DNA of 64,000 bases from Streptomyces albiflavescens (GCF_014645835.1 NZ_BMMM01000029.1:31835-95834); one strand, 5' to 3'; counted from the first letter of the stretch, positions 32,598-48,594 are shown. Translations and numbers: made by a program. Notes: generated by a model from the letters alone, not told the origin.

Positions 32598-35500
32598 CAC
32601 CTTTCGCCGAAAGTCAGTACCGCGTCGGGGTCGGCCGCGCCGGCGCGCAGCACGTCGGCCAGCGCCTGCGCCCACGCCGCGACGGTCGCGTTGTCGAGCG
32701 TCTCCGGCCAGAACAGGACCTCGAGCCGCAGCCGGTCGGTCTCACCGGAGACGTCGATCATCAAGTCCAGGTCCATCACGGGGTCCGCCAGCTCGCGCGG
32801 CACGACCCGCAGGTCCCCGAGCCGCATTCCGGTCCGCCACGCGCCCTGGTGGGTGACCTTGACCTGGAACAGCGGGAACCGGCCCGCCTGGCGCGGCGGG
32901 TTCACCGCCGCGACCAGCTTGTGGAACGGGAGCCGGTCGTGTTCCTGCGCGCCCAGCACCTGCCGCCGGGCCAGGTCGAGCAGGTCACCGAAGGACGGCG
33001 CGGCGCCGGGCTCGAGCCGGACCGGCAGCTGGTTGACGAACGTGCCGATCAGCTCCTCGCTGCCGGGCCACGAGCGGTTCACCGAGTCGATGCCGAGCAC
33101 CAGGTCGGTGGTCGCGGTCGCGTCCCGCAGTACGACGTACGAGGCGGCGAGCACCGCCATGAACGGGGTCGCGCCGCGGGCGCGGGCCGTCTCGGCGAGG
33201 GTCTTGGTCTCCTCCGCTGTAAGGAGGGTGACCACGTGGTCGGTCACGAAGGCCGGTCTGGCCGGCCGGGGCCGGTCGAGCGGCAGGTCGATCGCCCCCG
33301 GTGTGCCGGCCAGTTGCTCCCTCCAGTACCGCGTGCACTCCTCGGCGTCCGGGCCCAGCAGCCACTCCCGTTCGGCGGCCACGTAGTGGGAGAACGAGGC
33401 GCGGGGCAGTGTCACCTCGGTGTCGCCGGCCAGTGCCCGCTCGTAGTGCTCGGCGATGTCGCGTTTGAGTACCTCCAGGGACCAGCCGTCGGCGACCAGG
33501 TGGTGCAGGGCGACGGTGAGCACATGGTGGTCGTCATCGACCCGCTCCAACCGGACCTTGGCGAGCGGCGGTTCAGGGGTACGGGCAGAGATCCCGAACT
33601 CGCCCGAGGTGCCCGTCTGCAGGGCGATCTCGGCCGTGGGCCGTACGACGGCCTTCGGGACGCCGCGCTCTTGGGTGAAGACGGTGCGCAGCGGCTCGTG
33701 CCGGGCGACGACCGCCGCCAGCGCGTGTCGCAGCGCGTCCTTGTCGAGGGGGCCGTGCAGGTCGAGCGAGAGGATCAGCAGATTGGGCGCCTTCCGGCGG
33801 TGCAGCTGCTCGAAGAACCACAGCCGCTCCTGCCCGGACGACAAGGCGCCCAGCGTGCGCGGTTGCCCTGCGGCGTCCACGGGTTCCGCGGCCTCGATCG
33901 CGGCGAGGAGACCCCGTGGAGTCGGGCGGGACAAGAACGCCCGCAGGGACGTGCCCTCCGCGCCGAACCGGGCGCGGGCGGCGGCGACCAGGGTCATCGC
34001 CAGCAGCGAGTCACCGCCTGCGGTGAAGAAGTCGTCGTCCGGGCCGATCACGGCCACGCCGAGGGTCTCGGTGACCAGGTCGCCGACTGCGTCGAGGTCG
34101 GCGGCTTGGGCGGCGGTGGCCGGGGCAGGGGCCTCGGGCGTGCCTTCGGCGCACAGGCCCTCCAGGGCCCGGTGGTCGGTCTTTCCCGCGGTGTTGACCG
34201 GCAGCCGGTCGAGTACGGTCACCTCGTGCGGGACGAGATAGTGCGGGGCGCCGGCGCGCACGGCGCCGGCCACGTCGGCCGGCTCGTCGAGGGTGACGAA
34301 CGCCCGCAGCCGGCCGCCGGTGAACACGCAGGCGGCCGAACGGACCTGGGGCACCCGCAGCAGCTCGGCCTCCACGTCGCCCAACTCGACCCGGTGGCCG
34401 CGGATCTTGACCTGGCGGTCGCGGCGGCCGTGGAAGCCGATGGTGCCGTCTGCGGCGCGGCTCACCCGGTCGGCCGTGCGGTAGAGCCGGGCGCCGGGCG
34501 TGCCGGACAGGGCGTCCGGGACGAAGGTGAGCGCGGTGCGTACCGGGTCGCCGATATAGCCGCGGCCGACGCCGACGCCGCCGACCAGCAGTTCGCCCTC
34601 GGTGCCGGCCGGTACCTCGCGGCCCTGCGCATCCACCACGTACAGGCGGGTGTTGAGGATCTCCCGGCCGATGGAGGGCCAGGGCCGGGCGGCGCTCTCG
34701 GCCGCGCTCACCCTGTGGTGGGTGACGTCGTCGGAGCACTCGGTCGGGCCGTAGGCGTTGACAATGGGGATGTTCGGGCAGTGCTCGTACCAGCGCTGGG
34801 CGACCGCTCCGGGCAGCGCCTCCCCGGTGGCGACGAGGTACCGCAGCGAGGACAGCCCGGCCCGTAGGTCGTCGTCGAGCTGCGCGGTGAGCACGGTGAG
34901 GAAGGACGGGACGATTTCCAGCACGGTCACCCCGTGCCGGCGGACCCACGCCACCAGTTCGGCAGGCTCGCAGATGTTGCGGGGCGAGGCCACCGCGGTC
35001 TGGGCACCGATGGTGAGCGCGGTGAGGGTCTGCCACACCGAGATGTCGAAGGACAGCGGCGCGGTGAGGCCGATGACGTCGGCGGGTCCGAGCCCCAGGT
35101 CCGCGATCTTGGCCGCCATGTGGTTGTCCATGCCGCCGTCGGCGACCATCGCGCCCTTGGGCGTGCCGGTGGACCCGGACGTGAAGATCACGTATGCGAG
35201 GCCGTCGCGCGGCCGGTCCGGTACCGCGTGCGGGGCCGGTCCCCGATTCCCGGGCTCATGGCCGGCGACGAGCACGCTTGGCGTCGGGTCCAGACCGGCC
35301 ACGACTTGGGCGGCGAACTCCTGGTGCCCCGGCTCGACGAGCAGGGTCCGCACATCGGCGTCGGCGCACATCCGGCGGGCGCGCCGCACCGGCACGCCCG
35401 GCTCCACCGGGACGAAGGCCGCTCCGGCGAGCAGCACACCGAGCACCATGGCGACGTACCCGGGGCCGCGGTCGGCGACCAGTGCCACCACGGTCTCCCG

Positions 35501-35665
35501 GCCGGCGCCGGCCGCCCGCAGCTCTGCGGCGTGCCGCCGGGCCAGCGCGTCCAGTTCCGCGTAGGTGTGGGTGACGCCGTCGGTGACGACGGCGGGCGCG
35601 TCGGGGTGCTCCCGCCGGTGCGCGGAGAACCGTGCCAGCACGGGGCTCACGATCGGTTCGGGCAT
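32597..35665 (-). CDS. NRPS module A-T-C
   Basis: A 1022-residue module. A (~1-490) has YVIFTSGSTGTPKG, NAYGPTECSDD and NTAGKTDHRALE. T (~505-570) has FFTAGGDSLLAMTLV. C (~585-1022) has HHLVADGWS. By-eye pocket residues D-I-W-E-V-T-A-D-D contain a glutamate and two aspartates, as expected for a substrate with a second amino group. This resembles pockets I recall for 2,4-diaminobutyrate. The ATG at 35665, two bases after the previous stop, is the start. The ~300 residues of open frame upstream are a shadow of the neighbouring NRPS gene. Confidence 0.92.
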   Translation of the reverse strand: MPEPIVSPVLARFSAHRREHPDAPAVVTDGVTHTYAELDALARRHAAELRAAGAGRETVVALVADRGPGYVAMVLGVLLAGAAFVPVEPGVPVRRARRMCADADVRTLLVEPGHQEFAAQVVAGLDPTPSVLVAGHEPGNRGPAPHAVPDRPRDGLAYVIFTSGSTGTPKGAMVADGGMDNHMAAKIADLGLGPADVIGLTAPLSFDISVWQTLTALTIGAQTAVASPRNICEPAELVAWVRRHGVTVLEIVPSFLTVLTAQLDDDLRAGLSSLRYLVATGEALPGAVAQRWYEHCPNIPIVNAYGPTECSDDVTHHRVSAAESAARPWPSIGREILNTRLYVVDAQGREVPAGTEGELLVGGVGVGRGYIGDPVRTALTFVPDALSGTPGARLYRTADRVSRAADGTIGFHGRRDRQVKIRGHRVELGDVEAELLRVPQVRSAACVFTGGRLRAFVTLDEPADVAGAVRAGAPHYLVPHEVTVLDRLPVNTAGKTDHRALEGLCAEGTPEAPAPATAAQAADLDAVGDLVTETLGVAVIGPDDDFFTAGGDSLLAMTLVAAARARFGAEGTSLRAFLSRPTPRGLLAAIEAAEPVDAAGQPRTLGALSSGQERLWFFEQLHRRKAPNLLILSLDLHGPLDKDALRHALAAVVARHEPLRTVFTQERGVPKAVVRPTAEIALQTGTSGEFGISARTPEPPLAKVRLERVDDDHHVLTVALHHLVADGWSLEVLKRDIAEHYERALAGDTEVTLPRASFSHYVAAEREWLLGPDAEECTRYWREQLAGTPGAIDLPLDRPRPARPAFVTDHVVTLLTAEETKTLAETARARGATPFMAVLAASYVVLRDATATTDLVLGIDSVNRSWPGSEELIGTFVNQLPVRLEPGAAPSFGDLLDLARRQVLGAQEHDRLPFHKLVAAVNPPRQAGRFPLFQVKVTHQGAWRTGMRLGDLRVVPRELADPVMDLDLMIDVSGETDRLRLEVLFWPETLDNATVAAWAQALADVLRAGAADPDAVLTFGER

Positions 35666-35667
35666 GA

Positions 35668-42029
<6,362 letters not shown>

Positions 42030-42033
<4 letters not shown>

Positions 42034-43220
42034 TGCTCTTCCTTCCATGTGAACCGGACGGTCGCCTCACTCGCGCCGAACATGAGCCGCGGGTCGAGCA
42101 GGCGGGTACCGGCCGGGTCGATCGCGAAGTCCAGGGTGGAGTCCAGCAGTTCACGCAAGGCGATACGGATCTCCAGGCGAGCCAGCGGCGCGCCCAGGCA
42201 GTAGTGGATGCCGTGGCCGAAGGCGATGTGCGGGTTGTGCGAGCGCTCGATGTCGAACACCTGCGCTTCCTCGAAGACCCGCGGGTCGCGATTGGCGGCC
42301 GCGATCCACACCGACACCGACTGCCCGGCGGGGATCTCGTGTCCGCCGATCACGACGTCCCGGACGGTCTTGCGTTCCACCCGGGTGGTCTCCGAGCGGT
42401 ACCGCATGACCTCGTCGATGGCCGAGTCGAGGAGTTCGGGCCGGGCCCGCAGCTTGGCGACGGCCTGCGGGTGCCGCCCGAGGACGATCATCGCGTTCAC
42501 GAGGGTGATGGTCGCGGCCTGCCCGGTGGACATCAGCAGCGCTACCAGGCCGGCTATCTCGTCGTCGCCGAGACGCTCGCCGTCGATCTCGGCCGCGATG
42601 AGCTTGCTGGTCAGGTCGTCGGTGGGAGCGGCGCGCCGCCTGGCGATGAACCGGTGCAGATACGCCTCGGCGACCTGGGTCAACGTGAGGACCTTCTGCA
42701 AGCCGTTGCCCTGGGCGCTCGGGTCGGCCAGCACCAGGAGGTTTCTGGACCACTCCTGGAACAGCTGCTGGCCCTTGTCGGGAATGCCGAGCATCCGGGC
42801 GATGACCGTGGCCACGACCGGTGAGGCGAACTCCCGTACGTAGGCCACCTCGGCCCGGCCCCGCAGGTCCGCGAGGAAGGTCCGGACGGTCTCGCGGATC
42901 ATCGGTTCGAGCCCGGCGACCCAGCGGGGGGTGAAGGCTTGGCTCACCAGGCCCCGCAGATTCCGGTGCCGGGGCGGGTCCATCCAGGTGAGGTTGCCCG
43001 TGCGGTACAGGCGCATGGGCGAGTCGTCGGGCACCGGCCGCACCACGGCGTTGGAGAAGGCGCCGTGGTGGGCGAGCACCTCCTTGACCTCCGGGTAGCC
43101 AAAGACGTGCCAGCCTCCGGCACCCGGGGCCTGGGTGACCGGGTCGCGGGCACGCAGCCAGTCGGTCAGCGCGGCCTCGTCGGCGGGTGGTGGCGTCCAC
43201 ACGCTCGTCGTCACGCTCAT
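42030..43220 (-). CDS. Cytochrome P450, first copy
   Basis: A 396-residue soluble bacterial P450. The heme Cys lies in FGHGIHYCLGAPLARLE, the ExxR motif is DEVMRYR, and the I-helix reads LLMSTGQAATITLVNAMI. In that helix the usual acid-Thr pair of AGxET is replaced (TGQAAT), a change that can go with unusual oxygen activation or substrate-assisted chemistry. It probably hydroxylates a carrier-bound residue or the peptide. The ATG at 43220 overlaps the SbnA-like stop as ATGA, and its own stop overlaps the FAAL-NRPS start. The long upstream extension of the frame is a shadow. Confidence 0.9.
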
Positions 43221-44218
43221 GCTCCCTCTGTTGCTACCGGTGTGAGGTGTTTGGCGACCCAGTCGTCCGCGTAGACCGTGTCGGCGTACGGTGTGCCGCT
43301 GTCGGCGCACAGGAACGCCACCACCGGCTCGGGGCCCGTGTGTCCGTCGAAGTGACGGGTGATCGCGGCGTAGACGCAGCCGGTGGAACCGCCTGCGTAG
43401 ATCCCGTGGTCCCGCAGTAGGGCCCGGCAGCCGGCTACCTCGTCCCACTCGGACAGCACGACCACTTTTCGGATCCAGGCGTCGTCGATGAGTGGCGGAC
43501 GGATGCTGGAGCCAATGCCTGGGATGCGCCGACGGGCCGGCGGGGCGCCGAAGATCGCCGAACCCTCGACGTCGACGGCGACCACGGCAGCCTGCGGATG
43601 TTCCTCGCCGAGCCGGCGGGAGAGCCCGTTGATCGTCGCGCCGGTGCCGACCCCCACGAAGAGATAGTCGAGGGGGCCGACGTCGTCGAGCAGTTCCCGC
43701 GCGGTCAGCTCGTAGTGGCCGCGCGCGCCGTCCGGATTGGCGTACTGGTCCGGCCAGTACACGTCCGGCAGCTCCGCGCGCAGCTCGGCGACCCGCGCGA
43801 GCCGGCTCAGCAGGTAGCCGCCGGTGCTGTCCGGCTCGGTGACCTTCTCCACCCGCGCGCACAGCCGCCGCAGCGTTCGCTCGGTGGCCGCGTTCACGTT
43901 CGGGTCCAGCACCGGCACGAACGGCACGTCCAGCTCGTTCAGAAACGATGCGAGGGCGAGGGCGAAGTTCCCGGAGGACGACTCGACCACCGTGGTGCTC
44001 TGGGTAATCTCGCCGCGCCGCACCGCCTCACGCAGGATCCAGATCGCGGCTCGGTCCTTCGCGCTTCCCGTCCGGTTCTCCAACTCCATCTTGGCGTAGA
44101 GCCGGATGCCTGGGTGAGGCAGCCGCACGACCGGGGTCTTGGGCAGGTCGCCCAGGAGCGCACTGACCCGGTCGAGCAGCTCCCAGTCGGTCTGTGCTTG
44201 GTCAACGTGCGCAAACAC
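43217..44218 (-). CDS. SbnA-like 2,3-diaminopropionate synthase, PLP
   Basis: A 333-residue fold-type II PLP enzyme of the cysteine synthase family. The Schiff-base lysine is in NRTGSAKDRAAIW, the substrate loop is VVESSSGNFALAL, and the phosphate loop is FVGVGTGATINGLSRRL. With the SbnB-like enzyme at 21.7 kb it should make L-2,3-diaminopropionate: SbnA joins O-phosphoserine and glutamate, and SbnB releases Dap. The GTG at 44218 is chosen because the aligned family start is close to DQAQTDWELLDRV. It overlaps the FGE-like gene by 17 bases. Ordinary cysteine synthase is the alternative. Confidence 0.83.
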   Translation of the reverse strand: MFAHVDQAQTDWELLDRVSALLGDLPKTPVVRLPHPGIRLYAKMELENRTGSAKDRAAIWILREAVRRGEITQSTTVVESSSGNFALALASFLNELDVPFVPVLDPNVNAATERTLRRLCARVEKVTEPDSTGGYLLSRLARVAELRAELPDVYWPDQYANPDGARGHYELTARELLDDVGPLDYLFVGVGTGATINGLSRRLGEEHPQAAVVAVDVEGSAIFGAPPARRRIPGIGSSIRPPLIDDAWIRKVVVLSEWDEVAGCRALLRDHGIYAGGSTGCVYAAITRHFDGHTGPEPVVAFLCADSGTPYADTVYADDWVAKHLTPVATEGA

Positions 44219-45047
44219 GGAAGCCCATGTCGTAGCAGCTGTAGTCAGGCAGGTTGTAGATCCGCACCCATGCCAGGCAGCCACGGGGGTCACAGTTGTT
44301 GTAGAACGAGCCGCCACGAATCACGCCGAGCTCGACCGAGCCCGCCTTCGTCTTGATGACACGACCCGGCTTGGTCTCGTCGTACGGGTAGTGGTGGAAG
44401 GCGCTGGAGGTGATCTCCCAGACGTTGCCCGTGAGTTCCTGGTGGCCGTACGGGCCGACGTTCTTCGGGTAGGCGTCGACGGGGGTGGTGTCGGCGACGT
44501 TCATGGTGTGGTTGCAGTGCTCGGCGGTGGGCTCTTCATTGCCCCACGCGTAGGCGCGGCCGTCGGTGCCTCGCGTCGCCTTCTCCCACTCAGCCTCGGT
44601 GGGCAGCCGGGTACCGGACCACTCGCAGTAGGCGAGGACGTCGAAGGAGCTGACGTGGGTGACCGGGTGGTCGTCCTTGCCCTCCAGGGTCGAGTCCGCA
44701 CCGTGCGGGGTGCGCCAGGTCGCTCCGTCGATCTCCTTCCACAGGTAGTCCTGGTCGGGGACGACGACGGCGGGGTCGCCGATCCACACCCAGCTCTTGC
44801 CCTTCTTCTCCGCGCTGGTCACATGGCCGGTCGCCTCAACGAAGCGCCGGAACTCCGCGACGGTGACCGGGTACTTGGCCATACGGAACTCGGCCACGTC
44901 GACCTGGTGCTCGGGCGCGGCAGCCCGAGGCTTGCCGTCCTCGCGCAGCTCGCCGGAGCCCATGGTGAAGGGGCCGCCGGGGACGGTGACCCAGTAGTCC
45001 GCGGGAATTGCCTCGGCGGGCGTCACTTCGGTCAACACCTCAGTCAC
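44202..45047 (-). CDS. Formylglycine-generating enzyme-like oxidase
   Basis: A 281-residue SUMF1/EgtB/PvdO-fold protein: WVTVPGGPFTMGSGE, YPVTVAEFRRFVEATGH, LPTEAEWEKATRG, HQELTGNVWEITSS and VIRGGSFYNNCDPRGC. Cys252 and Cys257 keep the C-x4-C spacing of the copper-binding pair of formylglycine-generating enzymes, so a copper-dependent oxidation is possible. No EgtB-type DinB domain and no signal peptide are present, and no sulfatase is encoded nearby. The GTG follows AGGAGAAAC. It is embedded between DUF885 and SbnA-like genes with overlaps on both sides, so it is part of the pathway, probably acting on an amino acid or carrier-bound intermediate. Confidence 0.82.
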   Translation of the reverse strand: MTEVLTEVTPAEAIPADYWVTVPGGPFTMGSGELREDGKPRAAAPEHQVDVAEFRMAKYPVTVAEFRRFVEATGHVTSAEKKGKSWVWIGDPAVVVPDQDYLWKEIDGATWRTPHGADSTLEGKDDHPVTHVSSFDVLAYCEWSGTRLPTEAEWEKATRGTDGRAYAWGNEEPTAEHCNHTMNVADTTPVDAYPKNVGPYGHQELTGNVWEITSSAFHHYPYDETKPGRVIKTKAGSVELGVIRGGSFYNNCDPRGCLAWVRIYNLPDYSCYDMGFRVCAR

Positions 45048-46671
45048 GGTTTCTCCTTAACGTCGTTGTGGATGCGGTCGGAACGTGCCGGCCGTCGAGG
45101 TAGTAGCGCCATACGGTTGACAGCGGCGCGCTGCCGCAGCGCAGCAGCCGGTCGTGGAAGGACTTCAGGTCGGCGGCCGAATCGCGGACACCGGCCAGCT
45201 CGCGCCACCGTCGGATGTGCAATTTGCCGAGCGTGTACATGGCACCGGCCGGGTTGGCGGCCACGGCCAGCACCTCGCGGCCGGCGCGTTCGGGCGACCA
45301 CGCGCACAGCGTGGCGGCCTCGGCGGCGGCAGCGCCGAACTTTCTCCGTCCGGAGTGGACGGAGAGGAACACCAGCAGGCGCGTGGCGGCCTCCAGCGCA
45401 TAGCGCAGGGCGGCAACCTCGACGAGCGGACGCCCCTCGGCGAGGCCGCGCTCGATCGCCAGTTCCTCGGTGTAGTGGGCCCATCCTTCGCTGGTCCCGG
45501 GGAACCACGGCATGCACCTGCGGATCACGCCGGCGTGCTCGGGTGTGGCCTCGTGGTGCAGGTAGTGGCCGGGGACGGCCTCGTGCACGGCGATCATCTC
45601 GAGCATCGGCTCGTTGAGGTAATCGCGGAGTGCGGCGGGGTCGTCCGGCTCGGGGACGTGCAGCACGTGCGGCTGCGGCACCTTCTCCAGCGCTCCGGCG
45701 TGGTCGAAGACAACAGCCGCCGAGGTCGACGCGTCGCGGGCGGGCCGGATGTCGAGACCGTACCGGCTGGTGAGGGTGACGACGTCCTGCTCGGCCCAGA
45801 ACTCCCGCAGCCGCTCAATGATCCCCGACAAGACGGTGACCACCGATCCGGCCGGCAGCTGGGCGCTCAGCAGTTCGTACGCCTCCTGCCGGTTGCGCAC
45901 ACCCAGGTGCGCGGCGAGCGCGTCGAGGCGGGCCACCAGGTGCCGCACCTCGGCTTCGGTCTGCGCGAGCAGTTCGTCCACCGGTGTGTCGATCCCCTCG
46001 GCCGCCTCGAGGTAGGCGGCGAGCAGGTCGGGACCGAAGGTCGCACGTGCCGGCTGGGTGGCCGCGACCGCGTCCGCAAAGCCTGCGAACGCAGCGCTTG
46101 CCGCGTCGGCCAGCTCCAGGAGAGAGCTGTCGGCAACGTCCGGCCGCACCGCGACGAGCTGCGCGACGACGTTGGGAACGGATGCCGCGCGAGCCCTGGC
46201 ATTCTCGATGCCACTGATGCGCTCGCCCGCCGGCAGCGTGCGGCCGAACGTCTTCGCCGCGGCAGCGAGGAAGTCCGGCAACTGCACGAGGTGCCGCGAC
46301 AACGCCGCGACGCGCTCGTCGAGCGGCGCGTATTCGCTCCGCAGGTAGACGTGCACGTCGGTCTCGGCGAGCCACAGGTCGGGCCCGCGGTGCGGCCGGC
46401 CGCGCTCGGCGATGCGGAACCGCTCGTCGGTGAGTACCCGCATCGCCGTGCCAAGGTCCGCTCGCACCTCGGGGTCCGCGTCCTCGGGCAGGGCCTCGAG
46501 CCGCGCGCGGACCGCAGTCAGCAGACCGTCCACATCGGACGGAGCGTCGGCCGAGACCTCAGGCAGCCGGGCATCGAATTCGTGACAGCCCGCCCGCCTG
46601 CCCACCTGCGGATATCGCTCGAAAACATAGTCGACCACAGCAGAAACGGAACTCAGGGCAGCAGACGTCAT
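45040..46671 (-). CDS. DUF885 family protein, second copy
   Basis: A 543-residue DUF885 protein with the HEAVPGHYLH metal-site motif at about residue 360, CMPWFPGTSEGWAHYTEEL and the C-terminal MYTLGKLHIRRWRELAG. Its sequence differs strongly from the first copy at 19.6 kb, so it is not a recent duplication. No signal peptide is seen. The ATG at 46671 with GAGAAAAG upstream is preferred to a TTG eight codons earlier. It overlaps the FGE-like gene by eight bases. A hydrolytic or eliminative step on an intermediate is the best guess from the fold. Confidence 0.8.
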   Translation of the reverse strand: MTSAALSSVSAVVDYVFERYPQVGRRAGCHEFDARLPEVSADAPSDVDGLLTAVRARLEALPEDADPEVRADLGTAMRVLTDERFRIAERGRPHRGPDLWLAETDVHVYLRSEYAPLDERVAALSRHLVQLPDFLAAAAKTFGRTLPAGERISGIENARARAASVPNVVAQLVAVRPDVADSSLLELADAASAAFAGFADAVAATQPARATFGPDLLAAYLEAAEGIDTPVDELLAQTEAEVRHLVARLDALAAHLGVRNRQEAYELLSAQLPAGSVVTVLSGIIERLREFWAEQDVVTLTSRYGLDIRPARDASTSAAVVFDHAGALEKVPQPHVLHVPEPDDPAALRDYLNEPMLEMIAVHEAVPGHYLHHEATPEHAGVIRRCMPWFPGTSEGWAHYTEELAIERGLAEGRPLVEVAALRYALEAATRLLVFLSVHSGRRKFGAAAAEAATLCAWSPERAGREVLAVAANPAGAMYTLGKLHIRRWRELAGVRDSAADLKSFHDRLLRCGSAPLSTVWRYYLDGRHVPTASTTTLRRNRD

Positions 46672-46766
46672 TTCACTTTTCTCAGAGAGCAGCAAGCCAA
46701 CGGCGCGCGGGAAACGAACGCGGAATATCCGTTCGCGGCATGCGCGAAGGATTCACCCGGAGAGGA

Positions 46767-47144
46767 CTAGGCCACTTCAGGGCCCGGATTGGGCTCGATG
46801 ACGTTTCCGTCCTCGCCGTAGATCACGTCGTCGTCGAGGCTGGCAAGCATGTTGCGCAGCTCCTCCGGAGACATGGCCTTCAGTTCGTCAGCGTCCACCA
46901 GCTGTGAGAGAACCATTCGACTTCCCTGTGCGATGAGAGATCCGGCATTTTCGAGGGCTTCGCGCACGCTCTTCGGGCGCATGTCGGTCCATGCGCTTTC
47001 GATGTGGTCGAGGCATTCCTTGCGCGGGCGAGGGGCGCCCACCGCAGTCCAGCCGCCCGGCAGATCGTGGGCCGCCGGCCAAATCGAGTACTGTTCCTCG
47101 CCGTTTATCACCACGAGGTATTCGGCATTCTCGTCGTCGAACAT
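46767..47144 (-). CDS. MbtH-like protein with C-terminal extension
   Basis: The first 58 residues carry the MbtH signature (EYLVVINGEEQYSIWPAAHD, PGGWTAVG, CLDHIESAWTDMRP), a small chaperone-like partner of adenylation domains. The protein is 125 residues, about twice the usual 65-75. The extra part is helical and acidic, with the segment VLSQLVDADELKAMSPEELR and the terminal EPNPGPEVA. I do not recognise it as a known domain. It is the first gene of the minus-strand arm, 77 bases behind a clear promoter, so it should be made together with the NRPSs it serves. Confidence 0.88.
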   Translation of the reverse strand: MFDDENAEYLVVINGEEQYSIWPAAHDLPGGWTAVGAPRPRKECLDHIESAWTDMRPKSVREALENAGSLIAQGSRMVLSQLVDADELKAMSPEELRNMLASLDDDVIYGEDGNVIEPNPGPEVA

Positions 47145-47644
47145 CAGATCAGTTTCCCCATACAGTCGTTCCCGATTGGAGAGAGGCGGGATGCACTGAA
47201 ATGCATCTCCGCAGTTCGGCGGGGCTCAAGCTAGGTCAGGTCGATTCAGAGTGTCAAGGAATCCCTGACGGCCCGGCCGAACACCAAAATGAACAACGCG
47301 GCAACGGCCATTATTGGGGTCGCGCGAGACAAGGTGGCCAACTGCGGCTGAACGCAACCAGCCTTGACCGTATGGCGGGATCTGGGAATCCTCGAATCCC
47401 TGCAGGCGCGCTGCGCAGGCCGAAAGGGAAAAGGCCAGAGCGATCGCAGGTGCCGGACTCTTCGCCCCCACGATCCGAAAGATTACGAGTCGGGCGGAAA
47501 CCGTCCAAGTGAAGCCCGGCACCGCCTGAACATGAGCTGTTCTCGGACCGGCCACCGCCCACTGTTCGACCGGTGCCGGGCTCCACTTGGACAGCAGCCC
47601 CTCCTGCGGGTGCCCACCGATGCGGAAGACGATAGGAGATGTCC
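47145..47644. other. Divergent intergenic control region
   Basis: This 500-base gene-free interval lies between the divergent MbtH-like and JmjC-like genes and should control both arms. It is less GC-rich than the genes. A sigma70-type promoter for the minus arm is readable (separate entry). For the plus strand I see no convincing -35/-10 pair, and no iron-box-like palindrome. Confidence 0.6.
47228..47257 (-). promoter_or_regulatory. Sigma70-type promoter of MbtH-led operon
   Basis: On the minus strand TTGACA (47257-47252) is followed after 18 bases by TAGCTT (47233-47228). The start site would be near 47220, about 75 bases ahead of the MbtH-like ATG. Confidence 0.6.
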
Positions 47645-48544
47645 GTGACAACGACGGCCCAACCGGTCTCTGTGGACGTACGGACCGAGCTGAGCCCCGA
47701 GGAGTTCCGCGCCACGTACATGGGGCGCAGACCAGTGGTGATGCGCGGCGCGGCCGCACACATGCCCGCAGTGTCCACCTGGTCGGCCGCCCACCTCGGC
47801 AAGGTGGCACCCGACCAGCAGGTACGTGTCAAGGTCGGTACTGTCTCCGCGGGTCGCACCGCGCTCGTCCGCCTCGCCGACTACGCGCGCGAACTCGCGG
47901 CGTGGGACGCCGCGGTCACCAGGGGGGACGATGCCGGCGATCCGCCCGGCTACCTGCACGATGTGCCACTGCTGTCGATGGTGCCCGCGCTGCGCCGCGA
48001 CCTGGAGCCGTTCCCCTGCGACTACTTCCCACCGTTCTTCCGCGATCAGTGGTGGGCGTTCACGCAGTTCTTCGTCGGCCCCGCGCGCGCGGTGACCCCG
48101 CTGCACTTCGACACACTGCTCACCCACAACCTGTTCTTCCAGATACAGGGGTCCAAGCGGTTCGTCATGGTGGCCGACGCCGAGCGCGACAAGTGCCACA
48201 CGTACAACTGGCGATGGGCCGCGGTCGACCCGGAGGCACCGGACCTCGACCGGTACCCGCTCTTCCGTGACGCGACGGTGCTGACGTGCGATGTCGAGGC
48301 GGGCGACGTCTTCTACATGCCACCGGGGACGCTCCACAAGGTCACCTCGCCCGGCGCGTCGATCTCGTTCAACATCGACTGGCACGACCGCGCCAGCGCA
48401 CTACGCGGCGTCGCCGCAGTGCGCGAAGGCATGCCGCTGAAGAACCTGCGCTACAACCTGCTGTTCGCGCTCGGGGTCGTCGCCGGTGTGCCACGTGGCC
48501 TGCTGATGCCGGGACTTCGCTCGTACTACTCCTACATCTCCTAG
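47645..48544 (+). CDS. JmjC/cupin-type Fe(II)/2-oxoglutarate oxygenase
   Basis: A 299-residue cupin_8-like protein. The iron facial triad should be His and Asp of AVTPLHFDTLLTHNLFFQ and His of MPPGTLHKVTSPG, with a lysine in QGSKRF to hold 2-oxoglutarate. WWAFTQFFVGPA precedes the triad, as in the family. It probably hydroxylates an amino acid or carrier-bound residue. The GTG at 47645 is chosen because AGGAG lies six bases upstream. An ATG two codons earlier directly abuts that site. It is first in a plus-strand operon with the aminotransferase, exporter and thioesterase. Confidence 0.82.
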   Translation: MTTTAQPVSVDVRTELSPEEFRATYMGRRPVVMRGAAAHMPAVSTWSAAHLGKVAPDQQVRVKVGTVSAGRTALVRLADYARELAAWDAAVTRGDDAGDPPGYLHDVPLLSMVPALRRDLEPFPCDYFPPFFRDQWWAFTQFFVGPARAVTPLHFDTLLTHNLFFQIQGSKRFVMVADAERDKCHTYNWRWAAVDPEAPDLDRYPLFRDATVLTCDVEAGDVFYMPPGTLHKVTSPGASISFNIDWHDRASALRGVAAVREGMPLKNLRYNLLFALGVVAGVPRGLLMPGLRSYYSYIS

Positions 48545-48594
48545 CCAAGGCCGGACTCCGGTCGCGCTACTCCTCTCCCAAGGAAGGGGCTTTC

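Noticed and set aside
43221..43862. Upstream extension of the first P450 frame
   Set aside because: It lies inside the SbnA-like gene on the same strand in another frame, and the ATGA overlap at 43220 marks the start.
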